Positions 9,127 to 18,267 of a stretch of 34,380 nucleotides of DNA are shown here, in pieces. Numbering within the stretch: the first letter of the stretch is position 1; the number at the start of each line of letters is the position of its first letter. The DNA lies in assembly GCA_017398825.1 (NCBI GenBank), contig JAFQEV010000034.1, positions 1 through 34,380 on the forward strand, read 5' to 3'. Under the pieces are notes generated by a model, which was not told where the DNA came from, ran no database searches, and saw only the letters and a program-made list of their open reading frames with translations. The position numbers and the translations under genes were made by a program. This DNA comes from Clostridia bacterium (GTDB taxonomy: Bacteria; Bacillota; Clostridia; Christensenellales; Borkfalkiaceae).

Positions 9127-10797
9127 ATGGCTTACTTAAGCGATATTGAAATTGCTCAGGCTTGTCAATTAAAGCCTATAACTGAGATTGCAAAGAAGTT
9201 AAACTTAGGCGATGACGATATCGAGCAATACGGCAAATATAAAGCAAAAATTAACGTTACCAAGCTTGCAAAGGCGGAGAGGAAGGGTAAACTCGTTTTA
9301 GTTACCGCAATCACTCCCACCCCTGCAGGCGAGGGTAAAACGACTACGACTATCGGTCTTTCCGACGCTTTGAACAAGCTCGGAAAGAATTCTATCGTTG
9401 CAATGCGCGAACCTTCCTTAGGCCCCGTTTTCGGCATTAAGGGCGGTGCGGCTGGCGGTGGTTACGCTCAAGTCGTTCCCATGGAGGATATAAACCTCCA
9501 CTTTACAGGTGACCTTCACGCAATCGGCGCTGCAAACAACCTCCTTGCCGCGATGATAGACAATCATATCTACCAAGGCAACGAGCTTAAAATCAACACT
9601 CGCGCAATAACTTGGAGGCGTTGCGTTGATATGAACGACCGTCAGCTTAGGGTTATCATCAACGGTCTTGGTAAAAAAGTAAACGGTGTTCCGAGAGGTG
9701 ACGGCTTTGATATAACCGTAGCCTCTGAAATAATGGCGGTTTTCTGCTTGGCAACTTCTATTTCCGATTTAAAGGACAGGCTTTGCAAAATAGTTATCGG
9801 TTATAACTACGATGGCAAGCCCGTAACCGCAGGTCAATTAGGCGCTGTCGGCGCGTTGACGGCGTTGTTGAAAGATGCAATCAAGCCCAACCTCGTTCAA
9901 ACCTTAGAGGGAAATCCCGCTTTCGTTCACGGCGGTCCGTTTGCAAATATTGCTCACGGCTGTAACTCGGTAATTGCAACGGAAACGGCTTTAAAACTTT
10001 CCGATTACTGTATAACCGAGGCTGGCTTTGGCGCTGATTTAGGCGCGGAAAAATTCCTCGATATAAAGTGTAGAGCGGCGAATTTAAAGCCCTCGGCTGT
10101 AGTTATGGTAGCAACCGTTAGAGCGCTTAAAATGCACGGCGGTGTGTTAAAGACTGAGCTTGGTGCGGAAAACTTAACGGCTGTAAAAGCTGGTCTTCCC
10201 AACCTTATGCGCCACGTTTCAAACATAACCGAAGTATATAAACTTCCCTGTGTGGTAGCAATCAACCGTTTCCCAACAGACACCGATGCTGAAATAGAGC
10301 TCGTTATCAAAGAGTGTGAAAAAGTGGGCGTTAAGGCGGTTTTATCTACCGTTTGGGCTGACGGTGGCAACGGCGCAATCGAGCTTGCTAAAGAGGTTAC
10401 TAAGCTTTGTGAAGAGGATAACGACTTTACTTATTCGTATTCTCTTGATTTATCAATCAAGGAGAAACTCAACGCAATCGTTACCAAAATCTATCGTGGT
10501 GCAGGCGTTCAGTTTACCAAAGAGGCTGAAGAGGATATCGAGCGTTTAACTTTAAACGGCTACGATAAGCTCCCCGTTTGCGTTGCAAAAACGCAGTACA
10601 GCTTTTCTGATGACGCTAAGAAGATTTGCGCCCCCGTTGACTTTACGGTAACGGTGAGAAAGGTTAAAATTTCCGCAGGTGCAGGTTTCTTGGTTGCTTT
10701 AACAGGAAACATAATGACTATGCCTGGTCTTCCCAAAGTTCCCTCGGCTATGAAGATTGACGTAACGGACGACGGCAAGATAGAAGGCTTGTTCTAA
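9127..10797 (+). CDS. fhs: Formate-tetrahydrofolate ligase
   Basis: Fhs uses ATP to attach formate to THF, giving 10-formyl-THF, the one-carbon donor of PurN and AICAR formyltransferase encoded upstream. The 556-residue length is typical. The P-loop-like [15 protein letters not shown] is at 63-77, followed by the signature [18 protein letters not shown] and [18 protein letters not shown]. The C-terminal [16 protein letters not shown] motif is intact. The ribosome-binding site is AGGAG, 13 nt after the purL stop. In anaerobes the enzyme also serves the methyl branch of Wood-Ljungdahl metabolism, but no other gene of that pathway is seen here. Confidence 0.97.
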   Translation: MAYLSDIEIAQACQLKPITEIAKKLNLGDDDIEQYGKYKAKINVTKLAKAERKGKLVLVTAITPTPAGEGKTTTTIGLSDALNKLGKNSIVAMREPSLGPVFGIKGGAAGGGYAQVVPMEDINLHFTGDLHAIGAANNLLAAMIDNHIYQGNELKINTRAITWRRCVDMNDRQLRVIINGLGKKVNGVPRGDGFDITVASEIMAVFCLATSISDLKDRLCKIVIGYNYDGKPVTAGQLGAVGALTALLKDAIKPNLVQTLEGNPAFVHGGPFANIAHGCNSVIATETALKLSDYCITEAGFGADLGAEKFLDIKCRAANLKPSAVVMVATVRALKMHGGVLKTELGAENLTAVKAGLPNLMRHVSNITEVYKLPCVVAINRFPTDTDAEIELVIKECEKVGVKAVLSTVWADGGNGAIELAKEVTKLCEEDNDFTYSYSLDLSIKEKLNAIVTKIYRGAGVQFTKEAEEDIERLTLNGYDKLPVCVAKTQYSFSDDAKKICAPVDFTVTVRKVKISAGAGFLVALTGNIMTMPGLPKVPSAMKIDVTDDGKIEGLF

Positions 10798-10858
10798 TAG
10801 GATACAACCGACAAATAGCTTTAAAATCGCAAACAACAGAGTTGCTTTAGGAGTAAAT

Positions 10859-12637
10859 ATGAAAGCAAATGAACTAAGAAGAAAGTATATTGACTTTTTC
10901 GTGTCTAAGGGGCATACCGAAATATCGTCTGCATCGCTTATTCCCGAAAACGACCCGAGCGTATTGTTTACGACTGCGGGTATGCACCCCCTCGTTCCCT
11001 ACCTCTTGGGCGAAAAGCACCCTGCGGGTAAGAGACTTACCGACCATCAAAAGTGTTTAAGAACGGGCGATATTGACGAGGTTGGCGATGCAAGCCACTT
11101 AACCTTTTTCGAAATGATGGGCAACTGGTCGTTAAACGACTATTTTAAAAAGGAGTCCATCGGTTTTAGCCATGAGTTTTTAACTAAGGTTTTAAATATT
11201 CCTCAGGAAAAAATCTCCGTTACCGTGTTTGGTGGTGACGATGAAATTCCGAGAGATACCGAGGCTTACGAGGCTTGGAAAGCTTTAGGTTATCCCGATG
11301 AGAGAATTCATTTTTGCTCGAGGAAGGAAAACTGGTGGGGTCCTGCAGGCGAAACTGGCCCTTGCGGTCCTGATACCGAGATTTTCTACGATATGGGCAA
11401 GGAAAAGTGCTCGGATACTTGCGGTCCTACTTGTAACTGTGGCAAATACGTTGAGATTTGGAACAACGTATTTATGGAATACAACAAGCAAAAGGACGGC
11501 TCTTACGTCAAGATGGATATTCACAACGTTGATACCGGTCTTGGCTTAGAGAGAGTGCTTTGCATTTTGAACGGTGAAAAAACCGTTTACGATACCGAGA
11601 TTTTTGCACCCATTATGAAAGGGCTCGTTGAGGCTACGGGTGTTGAAATCAACAGTGAAAATAATAGAATATTCAGAATTCTTGCCGACCACTTAAGAGC
11701 AATTACCTTTATTTTAGGTGATGATAAGGGCGTATCTCCCTCTAACGTTGACCAAGGTTACGTTCTTCGCCGTCTTATAAGAAGGGTTTACCGTCACTTA
11801 AAGAGCCTTGGTAGTCCGGACGGCATTATGGTAAAGATTGCAAATATCATAGTAGACGAGTTTTCACCCGTTTACCCCGAACTTGAAAGGAATAGAGCGT
11901 TTATTATCAAATCGCTTGAGGACGAGGAGAGAACTTTCTCCAAAACCTTAGACCAAGGCATTAAGATTGCAACCAAGTTCTTATCAAACGTAGCAGAGGG
12001 CGAAATGCTTTCTGGCGAAATGGCGTTCAAGCTTTACGATACTTACGGTTTCCCGATAGAACTTACCGAAGAACTTGCTGGTGAGAAAAATATTAAGGTT
12101 GACGTTGAGGGCTTTAAAGCTCAATACCAAAAGCACCAAGAACTTTCCCGTCAAGGCGCGGAGCAAAAGTTCAAGGGTGGCTTATCCGATAACAGCGAGC
12201 AAACCACTCGTTTGCATACCGCAACTCACCTTTTAAACGGCGCACTCAGAAAAGTTCTTGGCGATACCGTTTTCCAAAAGGGCAGTAACATCACTCCCGA
12301 AAGGCTTAGATTTGACTTCTCGTTTGAGAGAAAGATGACCCCTGAAGAGATTAAGGCGGTATCAGATATCGTTAACGAGGCAATTGCGAAAGACATTGAG
12401 GTTCAAATGGAAGAAATGCCCGTTGAAAAGGCTCGCGAGAGCGGTGCAATAGGCGTTTTCGGCAATAAGTACGGCGAGAACGTTAAGGTTTACACTATCG
12501 ACGGATATTCGAAAGAAATTTGCGGTGGTCCGCACGCTCAAAGAACGGGCGAGCTCAAGGGCTTTAAGATTTTAAAGGAAGAAAGTTCCTCGGCTGGCGT
12601 TCGCAGAATAAAGGCTATAATACTTACTGAAAACTAA
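10859..12637 (+). CDS. alaS: Alanyl-tRNA synthetase, short form without C-terminal domains
   Basis: It charges tRNA-Ala. The 592-residue product has a class II catalytic core with motif 2 ([12 protein letters not shown]...[17 protein letters not shown], about 65-96) and motif 3 ([10 protein letters not shown], about 224-233). A complete editing domain carries zinc ligands His453 and His457 (HTATH) and Cys555 and His559 (CGGPH, where CGGTH is usual). It ends at [12 protein letters not shown], the normal end of the editing domain. The oligomerisation helices and C-Ala domain of the usual ~870-residue enzyme are absent. The frame ends in a clean stop and the next gene starts 14 nt on, so this is a native short form rather than a frameshift. 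Confidence 0.93.
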   Translation: MKANELRRKYIDFFVSKGHTEISSASLIPENDPSVLFTTAGMHPLVPYLLGEKHPAGKRLTDHQKCLRTGDIDEVGDASHLTFFEMMGNWSLNDYFKKESIGFSHEFLTKVLNIPQEKISVTVFGGDDEIPRDTEAYEAWKALGYPDERIHFCSRKENWWGPAGETGPCGPDTEIFYDMGKEKCSDTCGPTCNCGKYVEIWNNVFMEYNKQKDGSYVKMDIHNVDTGLGLERVLCILNGEKTVYDTEIFAPIMKGLVEATGVEINSENNRIFRILADHLRAITFILGDDKGVSPSNVDQGYVLRRLIRRVYRHLKSLGSPDGIMVKIANIIVDEFSPVYPELERNRAFIIKSLEDEERTFSKTLDQGIKIATKFLSNVAEGEMLSGEMAFKLYDTYGFPIELTEELAGEKNIKVDVEGFKAQYQKHQELSRQGAEQKFKGGLSDNSEQTTRLHTATHLLNGALRKVLGDTVFQKGSNITPERLRFDFSFERKMTPEEIKAVSDIVNEAIAKDIEVQMEEMPVEKARESGAIGVFGNKYGENVKVYTIDGYSKEICGGPHAQRTGELKGFKILKEESSSAGVRRIKAIILTEN

Positions 12638-12651
12638 TAAATAGGTGCAAA

Positions 12652-13950
12652 ATGATTTGGTCTGAAGTAGAGACTTACTCGAGAGAAAAAATTGAACAAA
12701 TACAGCTTGAAAGACTTAAGGAAACGGTAAAGCGCGTTTACGAAAAAGTCTTGCCGTATAGAAAGAAGATGGACGATGCCGGCGTTAAGCCCGAGGATAT
12801 TAAAAGCCTTAAGGACTTATCTAAGCTCCCGTTCGTAACCAAGCAAGACTTAAGAGATAACTATCCGTTCGGCTTGTTTGCAGTTCCCAAGGAAGAGCTT
12901 GTTAGAATACACGCGTCAAGCGGAACTACCGGCAAACCCACCGTTGTAGGATACACTCAAGGCGACTTGGATACTTGGACTGAGTGCGTTTCCCGTATCG
13001 CTTGTATGGGCGGAGCAACTAAAAACGACGTTTCTCAAATTTGCTTTGGCTACGGAATGTTCACCGGTGCGCTCGGTCTTCACTACGGCTTGGAAAATAT
13101 CGGTTCAACGATAGTTCCCTCGTCAACTGGCAATTCCGAAAAGCAAATTATGTACATGAAGGATTTTGAAACTACGTTGTTAGTTGCAACCCCTTCTTAC
13201 GCTCTTCGCTTAGCGGAAATTGCAAGGTCTATCGGCGTTGACCCAACTAAAGACTTAAAGGTAAAGATTGCCCTCGTTGGTAGCGAGCTTTTAACCGAGG
13301 CTATGCGTGAGGAAATTCACAAGTGCTGGGGTGAGGACGTTTTAGTTACCTCTAACTACGGCATGAGCGAGCTCATGGGACCAGGCGTATCCGGCGAGTG
13401 TGAGTACCTTGACGGCATGCATATAAACGAGGACTTCTTTATTCCCGAAATCATTAATTCCGAAACGGGCGAGGTGTTGCCTGCAGGCGAGCAGGGCGAG
13501 CTCGTTATAACCTGTATTAAAAAAGAGGGCTTACCCCTCATTAGATATAGAACTAAGGATATAACGAGGCTTATCTACGAGCCGTGCAAGTGCGGTAGAA
13601 CTTTCGTTCGTATGGAAAACTTGTCTGGTAGGTCTGACGATATGCTTAAAATTCGTGGCGTAAACGTATTCCCCAGCCAAATTGAAGAGGTAATCTTGAG
13701 CTTTAACGAGCTTGGACCTCACTATGAAATAGTCGTTGAGAGAGAGGGTTATCTTGATAAACTCACCGTAAAGGTTGAGCTCAACGTTGAAACGGACTCC
13801 TTTAAGGAACTTGAAAATATAGCAAATTCCGTAAAGAGCAAATTGAGAATAGTGCTTGGGCTCGATGCGAAGGTTACTCTCGTTTCTCCCAACACCTTAC
13901 AGCGTTTTGAAGGAAAGGCAAAGCGCGTTAAAGATTTAAGGAGCAAGTAA
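12652..13950 (+). CDS. paaK: Phenylacetate-CoA ligase (AMP-forming)
   Basis: PaaK activates aryl-acetic acids to their CoA thioesters with ATP. The 432-residue length fits. The adenylation P-loop HASSGTTGKPTVVGY lies at about 87-101. The ITRLIYEPCKCGRTFVRM segment and the GRSDDMLKIRGVNVFPSQIEEVI hinge are conserved. It shares a TAATG stop/start with iorA, so translation is coupled. With IorAB the likely role is the aryl-acid route, in which arylacetyl-CoA is interconverted with arylpyruvate, either for biosynthesis from scavenged aryl acids or for energy-yielding amino acid breakdown. Substrate (phenyl-, 4-hydroxyphenyl- or indoleacetate) cannot be read from sequence. Confidence 0.93.
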   Translation: MIWSEVETYSREKIEQIQLERLKETVKRVYEKVLPYRKKMDDAGVKPEDIKSLKDLSKLPFVTKQDLRDNYPFGLFAVPKEELVRIHASSGTTGKPTVVGYTQGDLDTWTECVSRIACMGGATKNDVSQICFGYGMFTGALGLHYGLENIGSTIVPSSTGNSEKQIMYMKDFETTLLVATPSYALRLAEIARSIGVDPTKDLKVKIALVGSELLTEAMREEIHKCWGEDVLVTSNYGMSELMGPGVSGECEYLDGMHINEDFFIPEIINSETGEVLPAGEQGELVITCIKKEGLPLIRYRTKDITRLIYEPCKCGRTFVRMENLSGRSDDMLKIRGVNVFPSQIEEVILSFNELGPHYEIVVEREGYLDKLTVKVELNVETDSFKELENIANSVKSKLRIVLGLDAKVTLVSPNTLQRFEGKAKRVKDLRSK

Positions 13951-15686
13951 TGAAAGAAAAAATGATAATGCTCGGCAACGAGGCGATAGCGCGCGGTGCA
14001 TACGAGGCAGGAGTTGAACTTTCAAGTGCATACCCCGGAACTCCGAGCACCGAAATTAGCGAGGCGCTTTGTAAGTATGAAGACGTTTATACCGAGTGGG
14101 CGCCCAACGAAAAAGTTGCCGTTGAGGTGGCGTTTGGCGCGTCCGTTTCAGGAAAGAGAGCACTCGCGTGCATGAAACACGTAGGCTTAAACGTAGCAAG
14201 CGACCCATTGTACACTTTTGCATACACCGGCGTTAACGGCGGTGCGGTAATCGTAGTAGCTGACGACCCGGGGCTTGCAAGCTCGCAAAACGAGCAGGAT
14301 ACCCGTATGGTTGCACGCTCGGCGCACGTTCCCGTGCTCGAGCCGTCCGATAGCCAAGAGGCAAAGGATTTCACCGTTTTAGGTTTTGAACTCTCTGAAA
14401 AATACGATACTCCCGTAATACTTAGAACTACCACTAAGCTCGCACACTCTCAAAGCGTTGTTGAGCTTTGCGAAAGGACTTTAAAGCCTGCCGTTCCTTA
14501 CGAGAGAAACTTGAGAAAATACGTTATGATGCCCGCGTCCGCTATCGGTAGGCACGTATTCGTAGAAGATAGAGAAAATCGTTTGGCAAAGGACGCGGAA
14601 ACGCTCAGCATAAACAGGGTTGAAAAGGGCGATAATAAAATCGGCTTTATCACCTCGGGTATTGCGTATCAGTACGTTAAAGAAGTCTGCCCCGAGGCAA
14701 GCGTTTTAAAGCTTGGCTTAGTTAATCCGTTACCTAAAAAACTTATTGAAGATTTCGTTTCTTCCGTTGAAACGTGTTACGTTTTTGAAGAACTTGAGCC
14801 CGTTATTGAAGAGCAGGTTAAAAGCTGGGGCTTAAAGGTGCTTGGCAAAGAACTTTTCACAAAGCAGGGCGAATACAGTGCAAACCTTTTAAAGAAGGTG
14901 CTCTACGGTAAGACTGACGAGGTTTATAAAAAAGTTGACGTTCCTAACCGTCCTCCTATTTTATGCCCGGGTTGCCCTCACAGGAGTGTATTTTCCGTTC
15001 TTAAAAAGCTTAAAATTCACGCTGCAGGCGATATAGGTTGCTATACGCTTGGCGCAGTTGCTCCGCTTGACGTTATCGATACGACCGTTTGTATGGGTGC
15101 AAGTATTTCCACCCTTCACGGTATGGAGAAAGCGTCCGGCAAGGAGTTTATTAAAAACTGGGTGGCTGTAATAGGCGATTCAACATTCCTCCACACAGGT
15201 ATAAATTCTTTAATCGGTGCGGTGTATAACAAGTCCACGGGAACGGTTATTATTCTCGATAACAGAACTACGGGTATGACCGGTCACCAAGAGCACTCGG
15301 CTACGGGCAAGACCTTAAAGGGTGAGGAAACGTACGCTATCGACCTTGCTGGGCTTTGCAAATCAGTAGGCGTTCAAAGAGTGTTGGAAATTGACGCGTT
15401 CGACGTTGAAACTTTAGAAAAAGAAATCAAAGCGAGCGTTGTAGGCGATGAGCTCACCGTTATCATTGCAAAAGCGCCGTGCGCTTTACTTAAGGGTCAA
15501 AAATTCCCAAATAGATGTGAAATTGATCAAAGCACTTGCAAAAAATGCAAGATGTGTTTAAAAATCGGTTGCCCTGCAATCAGTATGAGAGACGGGGTTA
15601 TTTCGATAGACGAAACTATGTGTAACGGTTGCGGGCTTTGCAAAAATTACTGCAAGTTCGGCGCAATCGGGGTGGTGAAAAGATGA
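13950..15686 (+). CDS. iorA: Indolepyruvate:ferredoxin oxidoreductase, alpha subunit
   Basis: IorA is the thiamine-diphosphate subunit of the oxygen-sensitive enzyme that interconverts aryl-pyruvate plus CoA with aryl-acetyl-CoA plus CO2, using ferredoxin. The 578 residues comprise an N-terminal pyrimidine-binding domain (SSAYPGTPSTEISEAL), a ThDP pyrophosphate-binding domain (CPGCPHRS, GDIGCYTLG, GDSTFLHTG), and a C-terminal 2x[4Fe-4S] ferredoxin domain. Its cluster ligands are Cys530/533/536/541 and Cys558/561/564/568. The length and domain order are normal. The start overlaps the paaK stop (TAATG), and the stop overlaps the iorB start (ATGA). Confidence 0.96.
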   Translation: MKEKMIMLGNEAIARGAYEAGVELSSAYPGTPSTEISEALCKYEDVYTEWAPNEKVAVEVAFGASVSGKRALACMKHVGLNVASDPLYTFAYTGVNGGAVIVVADDPGLASSQNEQDTRMVARSAHVPVLEPSDSQEAKDFTVLGFELSEKYDTPVILRTTTKLAHSQSVVELCERTLKPAVPYERNLRKYVMMPASAIGRHVFVEDRENRLAKDAETLSINRVEKGDNKIGFITSGIAYQYVKEVCPEASVLKLGLVNPLPKKLIEDFVSSVETCYVFEELEPVIEEQVKSWGLKVLGKELFTKQGEYSANLLKKVLYGKTDEVYKKVDVPNRPPILCPGCPHRSVFSVLKKLKIHAAGDIGCYTLGAVAPLDVIDTTVCMGASISTLHGMEKASGKEFIKNWVAVIGDSTFLHTGINSLIGAVYNKSTGTVIILDNRTTGMTGHQEHSATGKTLKGEETYAIDLAGLCKSVGVQRVLEIDAFDVETLEKEIKASVVGDELTVIIAKAPCALLKGQKFPNRCEIDQSTCKKCKMCLKIGCPAISMRDGVISIDETMCNGCGLCKNYCKFGAIGVVKR

Positions 15687-16249
15687 GTAAAAACGTTATG
15701 ATAGTAGGCGTTGGCGGTCAGGGAACTCTTCTCACCAGCCGAATAATAGGCAAATCCGCTTTAAGCGAGGGGTACGACGTAAAGATTTCCGAGGTGCACG
15801 GTATGGCTCAAAGGGGCGGTAGCGTTGTAACGTTCGTTCGCTATGGTGAAAAGGTGTCCGAGCCGGTAGTTGAAGAGGGCGTTGCGGATATCATCATTGC
15901 TTTCGAGCGCTTAGAGGCACTTAGGTATTCTCACTTTCTAAAAGAGGGTGGCGTAATAGTTGTTAACGACGCGCGCATCGACCCTATGACCGTTGTTACC
16001 GGTGCGAGAGAATATCCCGAAGATATAATCGAAAACCTTAAGAAAACCTATTCCGTTTACGCTATAGACGGGCAGGCGCTTGCCAAAGAACTTGGCAACA
16101 GCAAGGTGTTAAACTCGGTAGTTTTAGGCTATGCGTCAAGGCACTTAGGGCTTAAAAAGGAAACTGTGGAGGAAACGGTTAAAACAACCGTTCCGCCAAA
16201 GACTATAGATCTTAACCTAAAGGCGTTCAACGTAGGTTACGACTATTAA
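15683..16249 (+). CDS. iorB: Indolepyruvate:ferredoxin oxidoreductase, beta subunit
   Basis: IorB is the gamma-type domain partner of IorA. The 188-residue protein begins VMIVGVGGQGTLLTSRIIG and contains EVHGMAQRGGSVVTFVRYG, both hallmarks of the family. I chose ATG 15683 because it forms an ATGA overlap with the iorA stop, has GGTGG upstream, and starts directly at the conserved core; the open frame extends 18 codons further upstream into iorA without similarity. It is followed after 11 nt by the ACT-domain gene, with GGAGG before that start. Confidence 0.95.
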   Translation: MSKNVMIVGVGGQGTLLTSRIIGKSALSEGYDVKISEVHGMAQRGGSVVTFVRYGEKVSEPVVEEGVADIIIAFERLEALRYSHFLKEGGVIVVNDARIDPMTVVTGAREYPEDIIENLKKTYSVYAIDGQALAKELGNSKVLNSVVLGYASRHLGLKKETVEETVKTTVPPKTIDLNLKAFNVGYDY

Positions 16250-16260
16250 GGAGGTAATTT

Positions 16261-16695
16261 ATGACTTGTAAACAGTTATCCGTTTTTATTGAAAATAGAA
16301 AGGGCACGCTTTCAAAGGTTTTAAACGTGCTTTCAAAAAGCGGGGTAAGTATACTTTCAATGTCGCTTGCCGATACTACGGAATACGGGCTTTTACGCCT
16401 TATCGTAAACGACCCCGATACCGGCAAAAAAGAGCTTTCAAACGCTGGGTATTCAAGCCTTGTTTCCAACGTGTTGGTAGTAAAAATCCCCCACGTTGCA
16501 GGCAGTTTGCAAGAACTTTTAGAAAAGGTTGAAAAGGAAGATATAAATATCGAGTATATGTACGGCTTGTCTATTGAAAACGACGATGCGTACGTTGTAT
16601 TTAAGCCCTCCGATGCGGAAAAGACCTCCGAGCTTTTTGAAAAAGACGGCATTGTAACCTTAACCCCTGAAGACCTTTTGAAAATGAAATTATGA
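16261..16695 (+). CDS. Tandem ACT-domain protein
   Basis: The 144-residue protein has two ACT domains, about 1-68 (QLSVFIENRKGTLSKVLNVLSKSGVSILSMSL) and 69-144 (VLVVKIPHVAGSLQELLEKVEKEDINIEYMY). ACT domains bind amino acids. There is no catalytic domain, so it is a free-standing sensor or allosteric partner. Its place directly after iorB suggests it senses an aromatic amino acid for the PaaK/IorAB pathway, which is an inference from position. Its stop overlaps the next start (ATGA). Confidence 0.88.
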   Translation: MTCKQLSVFIENRKGTLSKVLNVLSKSGVSILSMSLADTTEYGLLRLIVNDPDTGKKELSNAGYSSLVSNVLVVKIPHVAGSLQELLEKVEKEDINIEYMYGLSIENDDAYVVFKPSDAEKTSELFEKDGIVTLTPEDLLKMKL

Positions 16696-17495
16696 TAATA
16701 GACTTTCACACCCACGTATTTCCCGATAAAATTGCCGAAAGAACTATAAGTTATCTTGCAGGTAGAGCGGACGTAACACCTTATACTGACGGAACTGTTT
16801 CGGGGCTTGAAAAAGCGATGGATAACTCGGGCGTTGACCTTTCAGTATGTTTGCCCGTCGTTACAAAACCCACTCAGTTTGAAAGCATTTTGAGCTTTGC
16901 AAAAAGTTTAAATGAAGAGTATCAAGGCAAGAAGTTAATATCTTTTGCAGGTATTCACCCTCTTTGCGATGATATCGAGGGGAAATTAACTGCCGTTAAA
17001 AACGCGGGTATTAAGGGTGTTAAAATTCATCCCGATTATCAAGAAACGTATATCGACGACGATAGGTATATTGAGATTTTATCCGTTGCCAAAAAGCTGG
17101 ATTTAATAGTAGTTACGCATGCGGGAATAGACTGCGCGTATAAAGATTGTGACGCAATGTGCCCTCCCGATAGGGCGAGAAAGGTTATTGATAAAGTTGG
17201 ACACAAAAAATTCGTGCTTGCACACATGGGCGGTGCGGATATGGTCGATGAATTTTTATCCCACGTTGCCGGGTGTGACGTGTATATTGATACGAGTTTC
17301 GTATTAAAAAATTTAACTAAAGAGCAGTTTTTAAAGATACTTGAAAAACACGGCGAGGATAAGATTTTATTTGCAACCGATAGTCCTTGGAGCGAGGCGA
17401 CGGGTGATTTAAAAATTTTGAAATCGTTTGTACAGGATGAAAAAGTACTTGATAAAATTCTCTATAAAAACGCGCTCAAGCTCTTAGAATTATGA
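16692..17495 (+). CDS. Amidohydrolase-2 family metal-dependent hydrolase or decarboxylase
   Basis: A 267-residue TIM-barrel protein of the PF04909-like group. Metal-binding motif IDFHTH is at 3-8 (His6, His8). The other expected metal or catalytic residues appear in VVTHAG (His143), VLAHMGG (His178) and LFATDSPW (Asp at about 230). The family includes decarboxylases and lactone or amide hydrolases, so the substrate is unknown. Overlap with the ACT gene (ATGA) and with the TraX-like gene (4 nt) makes it part of the paaK-ior operon. An aryl-acid-related substrate is possible but unproven. Confidence 0.85.
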   Translation: MIIDFHTHVFPDKIAERTISYLAGRADVTPYTDGTVSGLEKAMDNSGVDLSVCLPVVTKPTQFESILSFAKSLNEEYQGKKLISFAGIHPLCDDIEGKLTAVKNAGIKGVKIHPDYQETYIDDDRYIEILSVAKKLDLIVVTHAGIDCAYKDCDAMCPPDRARKVIDKVGHKKFVLAHMGGADMVDEFLSHVAGCDVYIDTSFVLKNLTKEQFLKILEKHGEDKILFATDSPWSEATGDLKILKSFVQDEKVLDKILYKNALKLLEL

Positions 17496-18235
17496 GTTTA
17501 AAAAACGTTCGCTTTTTAAGCGGTAATACACTCAAAATAATAGCGGCGCTCCTTATGGTTATAGACCACGTTGGCTTTTTGCTTTTCCCTAACGTTTTAG
17601 TTCTTCGCTACGTGGGAAGATTATCAATGCCCGTGTTTGCGTTTATGATTGCGGAGGGGTGTAGATATACTAAAAACAGGCTTAACTACTTCCTAAGCGT
17701 TGCTATCTTAGGAACGCTTTGTCAAATAGTATATTTTATATTCGACCCAAGCGCAACGCTGTTTAATATTCTAATCACTTTTTCCTTTGGAATTTTAACG
17801 GTGTATTCGCTTGATTTTATGAAAAAAAGCCTTTTAGAACAAGGCTTTTCGTGGAAGATAAAGACGCTTTCGATTGTACTATTTATCTTAACGATTGTTT
17901 GCGTATATATCTTTTGCTATTTCTTTTTCGTAGACTACGGCTTTTTTGGTTGTATGCTCCCAGCCTTTGCCTCCCTTTTAGATTTTAGGCGGATAAAAAA
18001 CGAAAAGGTACAAGTTCTCGACAAACTGTTTTTAAGGGTTTTAACCTTTGGCGTTGGCTTGGCGCTGTTTGTAATAGCGAGTAAAATGGCATGGTTTACT
18101 GCCTATTCGCTTATATCATTGCCATTACTATCTCTTTATAACGGCGAGAGAGGAAGATTAAAAATGAAGTATTTCTTCTATCTCTTTTATCCCTTGCATT
18201 TAGTAATAATCGAAGGAATTTATTTATTAATTTAA
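17492..18235 (+). CDS. TraX-family integral membrane protein
   Basis: A 247-residue protein, mostly hydrophobic with about 7-8 membrane segments. The N-terminus LKIIAALLMVIDHVGFLLFP...RYVGRLSMPVFAFMIAEGCRYTKNR and the C-terminal FFYLFYPLHLVIIEGIYLLI are the conserved TraX features. The founding TraX acetylates F-pilin, and relatives in Bacillota are common on chromosomes with unknown targets. There is no conjugation gene nearby, so a transfer role is unlikely. It is the last gene of the paaK-ior operon and its stop runs into the terminator stem. Confidence 0.88.
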   Translation: MSLKNVRFLSGNTLKIIAALLMVIDHVGFLLFPNVLVLRYVGRLSMPVFAFMIAEGCRYTKNRLNYFLSVAILGTLCQIVYFIFDPSATLFNILITFSFGILTVYSLDFMKKSLLEQGFSWKIKTLSIVLFILTIVCVYIFCYFFFVDYGFFGCMLPAFASLLDFRRIKNEKVQVLDKLFLRVLTFGVGLALFVIASKMAWFTAYSLISLPLLSLYNGERGRLKMKYFFYLFYPLHLVIIEGIYLLI

Positions 18236-18267
18236 AAAACACGCTTGAATTACAAGCGTGTTTTTTT
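18234..18267. terminator. Bidirectional rho-independent terminator
   Basis: A perfect stem AAAAAACACGCTTG / CAAGCGTGTTTTTT with loop AATTA. It has T runs on both strands and lies between convergent genes, overlapping both stop codons. Confidence 0.95.

Noticed and set aside
10798-10858. Possible promoter or terminator between fhs and alaS
   Set aside because: The 61-nt gap has only a weak GCAA/TTGC pairing without a U tract and no paired -35/-10; it holds just the alaS ribosome-binding site.
10859-12637. Frameshifted or truncated alaS pseudogene
   Set aside because: The protein ends cleanly at the editing-domain boundary, the next gene begins 14 nt later with its own ribosome-binding site, and no C-Ala-like sequence remains downstream.
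17492-18235. TraX-like gene as evidence for a conjugative element
   Set aside because: No relaxase, type IV secretion or integrase gene is nearby, and TraX homologues are common on Bacillota chromosomes.
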